64,000 bases of DNA, taken from contig NZ_SDPV01000001.1 of assembly GCF_004135625.1 (NCBI RefSeq), forward strand, positions 1,114,501 to 1,178,500, in the 5' to 3' direction. The notes under the pieces are model-generated. The model worked only from the letters and a program-made list of their open reading frames with translations, searched no databases and was not told where the DNA came from. A program made the translations under genes and the position numbers. This DNA comes from Pelagerythrobacter rhizovicinus (lineage in GTDB: Bacteria; Pseudomonadota; Alphaproteobacteria; Sphingomonadales; Sphingomonadaceae). Shown here piece by piece: positions 8,498 to 20,080 of the stretch (position 1 is its first letter; each line of letters starts with the position of its first letter).

Positions 8498-9346
8498 TCA
8501 CGTGGCGCCCGGAGCTTCGGCTTCGGGCGTTTCGTTATGAGGGCCTTTCGTTTCCGGCCGCCCGATGCCTCCGCCGCCGTCCTCCAGAACTCGGGCAAAG
8601 CATGCGACGACAACGCGCGCGGCGCCCGCTCGCTTGAGAGCGGCGACGCAGGCATCGCTGGTAGCTCCGCTCGTCAGCACGTCGTCCACCAGCAGGACCT
8701 GCGCTCCGCGGATGCGCGCATGGCGGCGCGGGCCGACGGCGATCGCCCCCCGAAGCGTCCGCATACGGGCCTTGCGCCCCAACCCGCCGAGCGCCGGCGT
8801 GCGCTTGCGGCGCTCGAGACCATCGACGAGAAGCTCGGCATCCGTCGAACGCGCGATCTCGGCGGCGATAAGAGCGGCCTGATTGAAACCGCGATGCCAG
8901 AGGCGCCAGCGGTGGAGCGGAACCGGCATCACCAGCCACTCGCCCTCCATCGCCGGTAGCCGGGCGGCGATCAGGCGGGCCAGCATCGGCGCGAGGGCGA
9001 TGCGCCGGCCATGCTTGAAGGCCAGCACGAGCTTGCGTGCGGTGTCGTTGTAGAGCGCTCCCGCAGCGATTCCGTCGTGGCGCGGAGGCTGGGCCTGGCA
9101 CGGCGCGCAGATCGCTCCCCGGCCAGCCGCGTCGCTTGCAAGCGGCCTCTGGCACGTGGCGCACGCCGGTTCGCCGGGAATGACGAGGTCGCCCCAGCAT
9201 GGCGCGCAGAGCCCATCCTGCTGCGCGATCGCCTCGCCGCAGACCGGGCAGCGCGGGGGGAAGACGAGATCGACCAGCGGAGCGACCGATTCGCGCAGGG
9301 TCCTGACGGCACTCACCCGGCGATGCTGTCGCGCTTGCATGGGCAA
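8498..9346 (-). CDS. ComF family phosphoribosyltransferase-like protein
   Basis: A 282-residue ComF/GntX-type protein. Cysteine pairs at 33/36, 47/50, 62/65 and 80/83 form a probable zinc region; the type I phosphoribosyltransferase loop VLLVDDVLTSGAT lies at 217-229. In competent bacteria ComF helps bring in DNA; in most Proteobacteria its role is uncertain. The last 25 residues are a low-complexity Pro/Glu tail. It is divergent from the methyltransferase gene, with only 23 nt between the two starts. Confidence 0.85.
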   Translation of the reverse strand: MPMQARQHRRVSAVRTLRESVAPLVDLVFPPRCPVCGEAIAQQDGLCAPCWGDLVIPGEPACATCQRPLASDAAGRGAICAPCQAQPPRHDGIAAGALYNDTARKLVLAFKHGRRIALAPMLARLIAARLPAMEGEWLVMPVPLHRWRLWHRGFNQAALIAAEIARSTDAELLVDGLERRKRTPALGGLGRKARMRTLRGAIAVGPRRHARIRGAQVLLVDDVLTSGATSDACVAALKRAGAARVVVACFARVLEDGGGGIGRPETKGPHNETPEAEAPGAT

Positions 9347-9369
9347 GGCAAGCCCGGCAGGGCGGGCGA

Positions 9370-10121
9370 ATGATCGAAAGCCGCGTTCCCCAGATCTTCT
9401 CGGCCCGGCGGCGGCGCGTCCGCTGGCTGCGGGCCCTCGCCGAGCAGCGCCGCGGCGGCGCAGCCGACTTCGTGTTCCGCTCGATGGCCGAGGAGCTGGA
9501 GGAGCGACTCGACTTCATGCAGGTTCGCCCCAACTCCGTGCTGCTGTCCGGCGATCCGACCGGGCTGGCGCAAGCCGCGCTGGCAACTCGGGCGAACTCG
9601 GTCCTCGCCGTCGCACCGTCCGACCACGACGAGGAGGCTGCGTTCGACGGCTCGTTCGACCTGATCGCCAGCCTCGGCACGCTCGACACCGTCAACGACG
9701 TGCCTGGGGCGCTGATCCACCTGCGGGCCGCTCTTGCACCGGGCGGGATCGCCATGGTGAGCTTCGTCGGCGCGGGGAGCCTGGCCAACCTGCGGCGCGC
9801 CCTGCTTGCGGCGGAGCCTGACAGGCCGGCGGCGCGCATGCACCCGATGATCGACGTCCAGGCGGGCTCCGCCCTGATGCAGCGCGCCGGCTTTGCGCGG
9901 CAGGTGGCGGACGGCTACACGCTGCGCGTTCGCTATGGCGCGCTCGATCGCCTGGTGGAGGACTTGCGCGACCAGGCTCTGACCAATGTTCTGGCAGCTC
10001 CGCCGCCGCCCCTGTCGCGGACCGCCCTCCAGCGCGCCCGCGATGCGTTCGCCGACGCGGCCGACGAGGACGGACGCGTCACCGAACTTTTCGAGATTGT
10101 CACCCTTACGGGCTGGAAAGA

Positions 10122-10125
<4 letters not shown>
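9370..10125 (+). CDS. SAM-dependent methyltransferase, BioC/NDUFAF5-like
   Basis: A 251-residue class I methyltransferase. The AdoMet fold is weak at motif I, but FDLIASLGTLDTVNDVPGALIHLRAALAPGG at about 95-125 is the typical BioC/NDUFAF5 central part, and the C-terminal region resembles NDUFAF5, which hydroxylates a complex I arginine. It could instead be BioC; no bio genes are adjacent. Its stop overlaps the ppdK stop on the other strand by 4 nt. Confidence 0.75.
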
Positions 10126-12785
<2,660 letters not shown>

Positions 12786-12903
12786 TGCGCTCCCTGCCGG
12801 AAAAGTTACCGGGACGATGCCGTCCCCACCCCTAAGTGCGCGATCCAACCGGTTGTTCCCGGACGATATTTCGTCTCCAGGCCAACCCGTGCGGAGCGCG
12901 CCC

Positions 12904-15422
12904 TCACCCCTCGATGCGCGAGAAGTCGGCCACTTTGTGCACCGCAGCACGGAAGCGCGCAAGCAGATCGAGCCGCGCGGCGCGCTTCTTTTCTTCATCC
13001 GCGTTTACCGTCACTTCGTCGAAGAAGCGGTCGATCGGCGCGCGCAGCGAGGCGAGCGCGGCCATGGCGGCGGCGAAGTCTTCCTGTTCCACCGCCCGCG
13101 CGGCTTCGGGCTCCGCAGCGTGCAGCGCGTCTATCAGCGCCTTCTCGGCCGGCTCGGGCGTGTAGGACAGCCCGCTCGCGTGCCGCTCCGCCATCTTCGC
13201 CGCCACCACGGCCGCGAGATCGGGGTCGTCGACGATCGCCAGCGGATCTTCCTCGCCAGTCTGCGCGATCTCGCCCTCGATGCCGCGCCAGTCCTCCTTC
13301 TTGAGGATGTTGGACGCACGCTTGTAGGCGGCGAGCAGATTGGCGCCGTCCTCGGTCTCGATAAAGGCCTGCAGTGCGTTCACACGAGCAAGAAGCCGCA
13401 CAAGGTCATCTTCGTTCCCGAGCGCGAACACGGCGTCGATCAGATCATGGCGAACGCCGGCCTCGCGTTGCTGGACTTTGAGGCGATCGGCGAAGAAGTC
13501 GAGAAACTCCCGTTCGGAACTCTCATACTCGGTCAATATCGCCTGAGCACGAGTTCGCCCAAACTGCTTCATTTTGGTCGGATCAGCAACTCGATGAGCG
13601 CGATCCTCCATGATCTCGAACACATTTTCAGCTTCCTGAGCCTGCCGCAGGGCAAAGAGGTCGAGCGACTTGAAGTAATCATCGTCAATAGCCCGTTGAG
13701 CCTTGGGAACCTCGGAGTTGTCCAATCGCAGGTTCAGACGCGCAGGCAAGAAGGTTGCGCGATACACAACACTCAGGGGAATCCGCAGATTGTTCTGAGC
13801 TACTACGGCAGCGAGGCTGATTGCAGCGCGCCGGAGAGCATATGGGTCTTTTGAGCCAGTCGGTTTATCGTCGTTTGCGAAAAACGCGGCAACTGTATCC
13901 AGCTTATCCGCCAAACTCACCGCAACCGTCACAGGCGCGGTTGGCACTTCATCGCCCTGCCCGACCGGCTTGTAATGGTCGCGAATGGCATCAGCGACTT
14001 CGTCGGGCAGGCCCTCGGCGCGGGCGTAGTAGCCGCCCATAAGGCCCTGGAGTTCGGGGAATTCCCCGACCATTTCGGTCACGAGGTCGGCCTTGGCGAG
14101 GCGTGCGGCCTGTTCGGCGAGGTTGGCCAAATCCCCCTCCCGCTTGCGGGAGGGGTTAGGGGAGGGAATGTCGGAGTCGGACGAAGCAGGCCCTCCCCCG
14201 GCCCCTCCCGCAAGCGGGAGGGGGGATTCGCGCACGATCCCCTCCTCCACCAGCCAGCGGGCCAGCTTCGCAACACGCTCGACCTTGTCGGCAACGGTGC
14301 CGAGCTTCTCGTGGAAGGTGATCCGCTCGAGCTTGCTCGCATGGTCCGCCAGCGAGGTCTTGCGGTCCTGCTCCCAGAAGAAGCGGGCGTCGGAGAGGCG
14401 CGCGGCGAGGACTTTGCGGTTGCCGTCGACGATCGCCGCGCCGCCGTCCTCAGCTTCGATGTTGGCGGTGCAGACGAAGGCGTTGGCGAGCTCCTGCGTC
14501 CCCGCGGAGGCGGGGGCCTCGTGCGGTTGCTCGCCTTCGCCTGAGGCCCCCGCCTGCGCGGGGGCTCTGGTACACACGAAATACTTCTGGTTGGTCCGCG
14601 CGGTGAGCTGGATCACTTCGGGCGGGACGTCGAGGAAAGCCTCGTCGAAGCGGCCGAGCAGTGGCACGGGCCATTCCGTGAGGCCGGCGTTCTCGATCAC
14701 CAGACCCTCGTCCTCGACCAGCGCGAGCCCGGCGTCGGCGGCGGCCTTGCGCGCGCCCTCGCGGATCAGCGCCGCGCGTTCCTCATGATCGACGATCACG
14801 TGGCAGGCGCGCAGCTTCTCGGCGTAGTCGTGCGCGCCGCCGATGGTGATCTCACCCGGACAGTGGAAGCGATGGCCGAGCGTGGCATAGCCGGAGCGGA
14901 CCCCGTCCACCGCGCATTCGACCAGATCCTCGCCCAGGATCGCCACGATCCCAGACAGCGGGCGCACCCAGCGCAGCGAGCCGGTCGAGACCGAGGCGGC
15001 GCCCCAGCGCATCGACTTGGGCCAGGCGAAATCGCGCGCGATGGCCGGGATCGCCTCTGCGAGGAGATCGCGGGTCGCACGGCCCGGCTTCTCGATCACC
15101 GCGAACCAGGTCGGCCGACCTTTGACCTCGCGAAGCTCGAGCTGATCCCGACCGACGCCGTTCTTGCGGCAGAAGCCGTCGATCGCCGCGTCGGGGGCGC
15201 CCTCCGGCGGCCCCTTGGCTTCCTCCCGCACGGCCTCGGTGCTTTCCGGCAGGCCCCGCGCGACCAGGGCGAGCCGGCGCGGGGTCGACCAGACGGTCAC
15301 CTCGCCGATCCCGACCCCTGCGGCATCCATCTCGCGGCGGAAGAGCTTTTCCAGCTCTCCCCGCGCGCCGGCCTGCATCCGGGCGGGGATCTCTTCGGAG
15401 CGCAGTTCGAGGAGGAAGTCGC

Positions 15423-15426
<4 letters not shown>
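12904..15426 (-). CDS. glyS: Glycyl-tRNA synthetase beta subunit, with two in-frame palindromic insertions
   Basis: An 840-residue beta subunit of the (alpha-beta)2 glycyl-tRNA synthetase, starting [16 protein letters not shown] at 15426 and overlapping glyQ by 4 nt. It is longer than the usual roughly 690-750 residues. Part of the excess comes from two segments coded by palindromic repeats: about residues 287-309 ([19 protein letters not shown]...) and about 399-433 ([13 protein letters not shown]...). Both keep the frame and lie where relatives have short surface loops. The rest, including the HD region and the C-terminal tRNA-binding part, looks intact, so the gene should be functional. 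Bases from about 13500 to 13860 have clearly lower GC (about 48-55% in sampled blocks) than the flanks. Confidence 0.92.
14128..14231. repeat. Palindromic repeat inserted inside glyS (element A)
   Basis: The arms CCCCTCCCGCTTGCGGGAGG and CCTCCCGCAAGCGGGAGGGG enclose about 60 nt. On the glyS strand it reads in frame as a Pro/Ser/Gly/Arg-rich loop with no stop. This matches a dispersed repeat frequent between genes in related genomes. Confidence 0.85.
14499..14567. repeat. Second palindromic repeat inserted inside glyS (element B)
   Basis: The arms CCCCGCGGAGGCGGGGGCCTC and GAGGCCCCCGCCTGCGCGGGG differ at about one position and enclose about 25 nt. It is read in frame as an Ala/Gly/Glu/Pro-rich loop between NQKYFVCT and [13 protein letters not shown], which are contiguous or joined by a few residues in relatives. 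It is a different family from element A. Confidence 0.85.
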
Positions 15427-16322
<896 letters not shown>

Positions 16323-16395
16323 CGCGCCGCGCCATGACGGCTGAAGTGAAAAGCGTCAATGGCAGGCCACGCGGAGCAAGCAACGCTTGCTATTT

Positions 16396-16451
16396 GTCAG
16401 GTCTTCTTGACACAGTCGTGAACTCACGACATATAGTCAGGTATTCCTGAC
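16396..16451 (+). promoter_or_regulatory. Three phased 16-bp operators over the XRE gene promoter
   Basis: Three dyads share one pattern: GTCAGG-N4-CTTGAC (16396-16411), GTCGTG-N4-CACGAC (16415-16430) and GTCAGG-N4-CCTGAC (16436-16451). Their centres are 19 and 21 bp apart, about two helical turns. A TTGACA -35 (16407-16412) overlaps the first, the second fills the spacer, and TATAGT or CATATA -10 candidates touch the third. This is a classical cooperative repressor layout, most likely for the small XRE protein encoded 22 nt downstream. Confidence 0.75.
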
Positions 16452-16472
16452 ATAGTGGCAGGCAAGGGCGAT

Positions 16473-16670
16473 ATGGACAACCGGTTGAAAGTGCTGCGCG
16501 CGGAACGTGACTGGAGCCAGGCGGAGCTGGCTCTCCGGCTCGACGTCTCGCGCCAGGCGGTCAACGCTATCGAGACGGGCAAGCACGATCCGTCGTTGCC
16601 ACTCGCCTTTCGCATCGCCCGTCTGTTCGGGATGCCGATCGAGGAGATTTTCGATGATGGTCACGCATGA
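16473..16670 (+). CDS. Small XRE-family transcriptional regulator
   Basis: A 65-residue protein that is almost only a Cro/CI helix-turn-helix (SQAELALRLDVSRQAVNAIE at 15-34, with the recognition helix VSRQAVNAIE), ending in FGMPIEEIFDD. I chose the ATG at 16473; an in-frame GTG 18 nt earlier is possible. Relatives are stand-alone repressors paired with a membrane protein. The three operators upstream suggest tight autorepression. The next gene starts inside this one, so the two products are coupled. Confidence 0.85.
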   Translation: MDNRLKVLRAERDWSQAELALRLDVSRQAVNAIETGKHDPSLPLAFRIARLFGMPIEEIFDDGHA

Positions 16671-17310
16671 GGATCGATCCCGAGGGCCGGAGGGCGGTGG
16701 GATGACTTTCGGCAAGGCCCTCGGCGGGCTGGCGCTGGTGCTCGGCGCGATCTTTGCCGCAGGCGTCGCCCTGGGCCTGGCAGTCGTTGCGGTGACCGAT
16801 GGCCCGACCGGCCTCATGCTCGCAACGATCGTGGCGACGCTCGCCGCCTGCGGCGTTTGCCTGTGGGGCCTGTTCCTGCTGAAGCCCTGGCCCGCAGGTG
16901 ACGAACCCGTTGCGCCGAGCCAGCGCCGTGCCCGTACGATGCTCGTACTCTCGGGAATCCTCGGCGGGGTCCTCGGCATCATCCTCTCGCTCGGAATGTT
17001 CGGTGACGGAGGGATAGATTTTGCTTTCAGCAACGCGCCGCTCGCACCGGCCGCGGCCGCAGGTATCCTCGCCGGATGGCTGCTGTTCGTCCCCGTGCTC
17101 TCATGGATATGGTGGCGCAATATCGACGAGCACGAGGCGCAGGCGTACACCTACGGCGCCGTCGTCGCGCTCCATCTCTACTACTTCGTCACGCCTGCCT
17201 GGTGGATCGGGTGGCGCGGCGGCTTCCTGCCGGAGCCGCAGCACATGCTGGTCTTCATTCTGGCGACGATCGCCTGGCTGGGCGGATGGGCGTGGCGCCG
17301 GTACCGCTGA
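16654..17310 (+). CDS. Multi-pass membrane protein coupled to the XRE regulator
   Basis: About 218 residues, starting at 16654 or 16657 inside the end of the regulator gene, after GAGGAG seven bases upstream. About six hydrophobic helices are visible (for example GLALVLGAIFAAGVALGLAV and ILGGVLGIILSLGMF), with a conserved-looking WRNIDEHEAQAYTYGAVVALH segment before the last two. I recognise no named family. Small XRE regulators followed by such a membrane protein recur in Alphaproteobacteria; the protein may sense an envelope state or be the regulated output. Inner-membrane location is secure, function is not. Confidence 0.75.
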   Translation: MMVTHEDRSRGPEGGGMTFGKALGGLALVLGAIFAAGVALGLAVVAVTDGPTGLMLATIVATLAACGVCLWGLFLLKPWPAGDEPVAPSQRRARTMLVLSGILGGVLGIILSLGMFGDGGIDFAFSNAPLAPAAAAGILAGWLLFVPVLSWIWWRNIDEHEAQAYTYGAVVALHLYYFVTPAWWIGWRGGFLPEPQHMLVFILATIAWLGGWAWRRYR

Positions 17311-17347
17311 CACCATAGACTTTCCCTGCAACAAGGATCCAGAAACG

Positions 17348-18283
17348 ATGAAACTGAACCGCATCTCCACGAACATCCGCACGCTGCTGCTCGGCGCATC
17401 GGCCTGCGCCTTCGCCTTGGTCGCCCCGGCCCAGGCGCAGGAGGGCGCGCCCGCAGCAGCGGAGGCGCAGGAGGCGGTGGCCGCTACGCCGGCGCTGTGG
17501 AAGGTCGCCGACGAGGATACCACGATCTACTTGTTTGGCACGGTGCATGCGCTGCCCGACGGCATCGAGTGGTATCACGGCCCCCTCGCCGAAGCGCTCG
17601 GTTCGTCCGAGATCCTTGTGACCGAGATCGAGATGACACCGGAGTCGATGGCCGCGACCCAGCAGCTCGTGTTGGCCAAGGGCGTACTGCCCGAGGGGCA
17701 GACGCTGCGCGACCTGCTGAACGACGAGCAGCGCGCCGTATACGAGGCAGCGCTGGCCAAGGTCGATCTGCCGGCCGGCGCCTTCGACCGGTTCGAACCG
17801 TGGTACGGCGCCATGATGATGACCATGCTGCCGCTGCTCAAGCAGGGCTATTCGCTCGACGCGGGGGTCGAGAAAGTGCTGGAAGCCAAAGCCGGTAACG
17901 GGATGGAGCGCGGCGCACTGGAGACCATCGAGGAACAGCTCTCGATCTTCGACGGTCTGCCGCAGGAAGCACAGATCGCATTCCTGATGGAGACGGTCGA
18001 GGGGGTCGACGAGATCAAGGCGATGCTCGACCAGATGGTTGCGGAATGGGCCGAAGGCGACGCGACCGAGCTCGCGCGACTGATGAACGAAGGTATGACC
18101 GATCCGGTGCTGGCCGAGCGCCTGCTCTATGCCCGCAACGCCAACTGGGCGGAATGGATCGACGAACGACTCGATGCGCCGGGTACGGTATTCGTCGCGG
18201 TCGGCGCGGGGCACCTTGCCGGCCAGCAAAGCGTGCAGGACAAGCTCGCCGAGCTCGGCATCGAGACCACCCGGGTCCAGTGA
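17348..18283 (+). CDS. TraB/GumN family protein (first of tandem pair)
   Basis: A 311-residue exported protein with a cleavable signal (about residues 1-29, ending APAQAQ). It shows the family start TIYLFGTVHALPDGIEW and the family end VAVGAGHLAGQQSVQDKLAEL, where the two GT.H and G.GH motifs carry the His residues thought to bind metal in this protease-like (Tiki-related) fold. Probably periplasmic. Its real substrate is unknown. It is followed with a 1-nt overlap by a second member, so the pair probably arose by duplication and may work together. Confidence 0.85.
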   Translation: MKLNRISTNIRTLLLGASACAFALVAPAQAQEGAPAAAEAQEAVAATPALWKVADEDTTIYLFGTVHALPDGIEWYHGPLAEALGSSEILVTEIEMTPESMAATQQLVLAKGVLPEGQTLRDLLNDEQRAVYEAALAKVDLPAGAFDRFEPWYGAMMMTMLPLLKQGYSLDAGVEKVLEAKAGNGMERGALETIEEQLSIFDGLPQEAQIAFLMETVEGVDEIKAMLDQMVAEWAEGDATELARLMNEGMTDPVLAERLLYARNANWAEWIDERLDAPGTVFVAVGAGHLAGQQSVQDKLAELGIETTRVQ

Positions 18284-19164
18284 TGCGGGGCGTTGCCCTC
18301 GCCCTTGCAGCGCCGCTCGCGCTCGCTGCTTGCGGGACGGCCGATCCGCCGCCTGGTTTCGACGGGCCGCCATCGCCCGCGCTGTTCGAGATTTCCTCTC
18401 CGGACGGCGCGGTAGAAGGGTGGATGTTCGGAACGATCCATTCATTGCCTGACGGCGTGGCGTGGCAGACCGAGGCGCTGGACGGCGCGCTTGCCCGGGC
18501 GGATCTGCTGGTGGTCGAGGTGCGCGATCTCGACGATCCGGCGGCCCTCTACGAGGTTTTTGCCGCCCGCGCCTATGCTGCCGGGGAGCCTCCTCTCCCG
18601 GCAAAGCTGCCCGCCGCGCTGCGCCGAGACCTCTTTGCGATCCTCGCCGAGCACGACGTCACCGCCGATGCCTTTGCCGGCATGGAAACATGGGCTGCCG
18701 CGCTGACGCTAGCGCAACATGCCGAGACGGGCGATGCCGCGAACGGCGTGGACCGGGCGCTGCTTGCCCGGGTCCCGCGCGAGAATGTCGTTGAGCTCGA
18801 AGGCGCTGCGCGGCAGCTTGACGTGTTCGACCGCTTGCCGGAGGCGGAGCAGCGCGATCTGCTCGCGGCAGTGGTTGCGGACATGGTCCGGCATGGCGAC
18901 GACCCCGCGCGGCATGCCCGGGCCTGGTACGAAGGCCGGATAGATCACCTGGCCGATCCGGCGACGAGTGCGATCCTCGCCGATCCGGAGCTGCGGGAGG
19001 CGCTCTATGCCGGCCGCAACCGCGACTGGGCGGTGCGGCTCACGGAGCTGCTCGCAGACGATCCACGGCCGTTCGTCGCGGTGGGATCGGCGCATCTTGC
19101 GGGCGAGGACGGGCTGCCCGCGCTGCTTGCCGCCCGCGGCTACACAGTGCGGCGCATCCAGTAG
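18283..19164 (+). CDS. TraB/GumN family lipoprotein (second of tandem pair)
   Basis: A 293-residue paralogue of the preceding gene, starting within its stop (TGATG). The signal MRGVALALAAPLALAAC contains a lipobox, so unlike its neighbour it should be lipid-anchored. WMFGTIHSLPDGVAWQ and FVAVGSAHLAGEDGLPALL repeat the two family motifs. One soluble and one anchored member suggests related but separate positions in the periplasm. Function is not known. Confidence 0.85.
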   Translation: MRGVALALAAPLALAACGTADPPPGFDGPPSPALFEISSPDGAVEGWMFGTIHSLPDGVAWQTEALDGALARADLLVVEVRDLDDPAALYEVFAARAYAAGEPPLPAKLPAALRRDLFAILAEHDVTADAFAGMETWAAALTLAQHAETGDAANGVDRALLARVPRENVVELEGAARQLDVFDRLPEAEQRDLLAAVVADMVRHGDDPARHARAWYEGRIDHLADPATSAILADPELREALYAGRNRDWAVRLTELLADDPRPFVAVGSAHLAGEDGLPALLAARGYTVRRIQ

Positions 19165-19169
19165 CGTGC

Positions 19170-19197
19170 TTGCATTTCCGCCGCGGCCCGCTATAGG
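19170..19197 (+). promoter_or_regulatory. Probable housekeeping promoter of rplY
   Basis: TTGCAT (19170-19175), a 16-nt spacer and TATAGG (19192-19197) precede rplY by about 78 nt. GCTATAGG is a common -10 form in sphingomonads. It is placed right after the stop of the preceding gene. Confidence 0.45.
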
Positions 19198-19274
19198 CGC
19201 GCGCTTCCGGCCATGGTCATCCCTGGAGGCGTGGCGGAAACCTGTACTCAGAAGCATTTCGAAAGGTAAGTGAC

Positions 19275-19937
19275 ATGAGCGACGCTCTGACCCTGCCGGC
19301 CGAGACGCGCGATCGGGCTGGCAAGGGAGCCTCCCGTGCACTGCGTCGCGAAGGCCGTGTTCCCGCCGTCATCTACGGCGGCAAGGAAGCCCCCACTCCG
19401 ATCCACGTCGAGGAACGCCTGCTGGTAAAGCAGCTCGGCACCGGCCACTTCATGAACTCGATCGTCGAGATCGAATTCGGCGGCAAGACCTTGCGCACGC
19501 TGCCGAAGGACGTCGCTCTCCACCCGGTTACCGACCGCCCGATCCACGTCGACTTCCTGCGCCTGGCGAAGGGCGCCAAGGTCGATGTCGCCGTGCCGGT
19601 GCTGTTCGTGAACGAAGAAGCGAGCCCCGGCCTCAAGAAGGGCGGCGTGCTCAACGTCGTGCGTCACGAGCTCGAACTGGTCTGCGACGCGGACAAGATC
19701 CCGAGCGAGATCGAGATCGACGTCACCGGCCTTGAGGTCGGCGACTCGATTCACATCAGCCACGTCAACCTGCCCGCAGGTTCGGAAAGCGCGATCACCG
19801 ACCGCGACTTCACCATCGCCACTGTCGTCGCTCCGTCCGCGCTCAAGCGCGCCGAGGCTGCCGAGGGCGAGGAAGCCGCGGCCGACGAGGTTCCCGCCAC
19901 CGAGCAGACCGAAGAAGAGGAAGGCGGCGAGGAGTAA
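19275..19937 (+). CDS. rplY: 50S ribosomal protein L25, Ctc/TL5 type
   Basis: A 220-residue L25 that binds 5S rRNA. The N-terminal L25 domain ([20 protein letters not shown]) is followed by the TL5 domain and an acidic tail rich in Glu (EEEEGGEE), the usual form in Alphaproteobacteria. AAAGGT just before the ATG is the ribosome site. In many relatives pth follows directly; here acs lies between. Confidence 0.95.
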   Translation: MSDALTLPAETRDRAGKGASRALRREGRVPAVIYGGKEAPTPIHVEERLLVKQLGTGHFMNSIVEIEFGGKTLRTLPKDVALHPVTDRPIHVDFLRLAKGAKVDVAVPVLFVNEEASPGLKKGGVLNVVRHELELVCDADKIPSEIEIDVTGLEVGDSIHISHVNLPAGSESAITDRDFTIATVVAPSALKRAEAAEGEEAAADEVPATEQTEEEEGGEE

Positions 19938-19966
19938 TCCCGCCCGTTCCTTTACGGCATTTTTCG

Positions 19967-20004
19967 AAGCGCCGGTCCAGCGATGGGCCGGCGCTTTGTC
20001 TTTG
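19967..20004 (+). terminator. Rho-independent terminator after rplY
   Basis: AAGCGCCGG (19967-19975) pairs with CCGGCGCTT (19988-19996), followed by TGTCTTT. It separates rplY from acs. Confidence 0.8.
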
Positions 20005-20080
20005 CGCGCTCGCTTGTCTATCTACCCCGCCGCGATACCATGATGCCGACCAGCATTGCGGACCCCCGGGAGATACCGAC

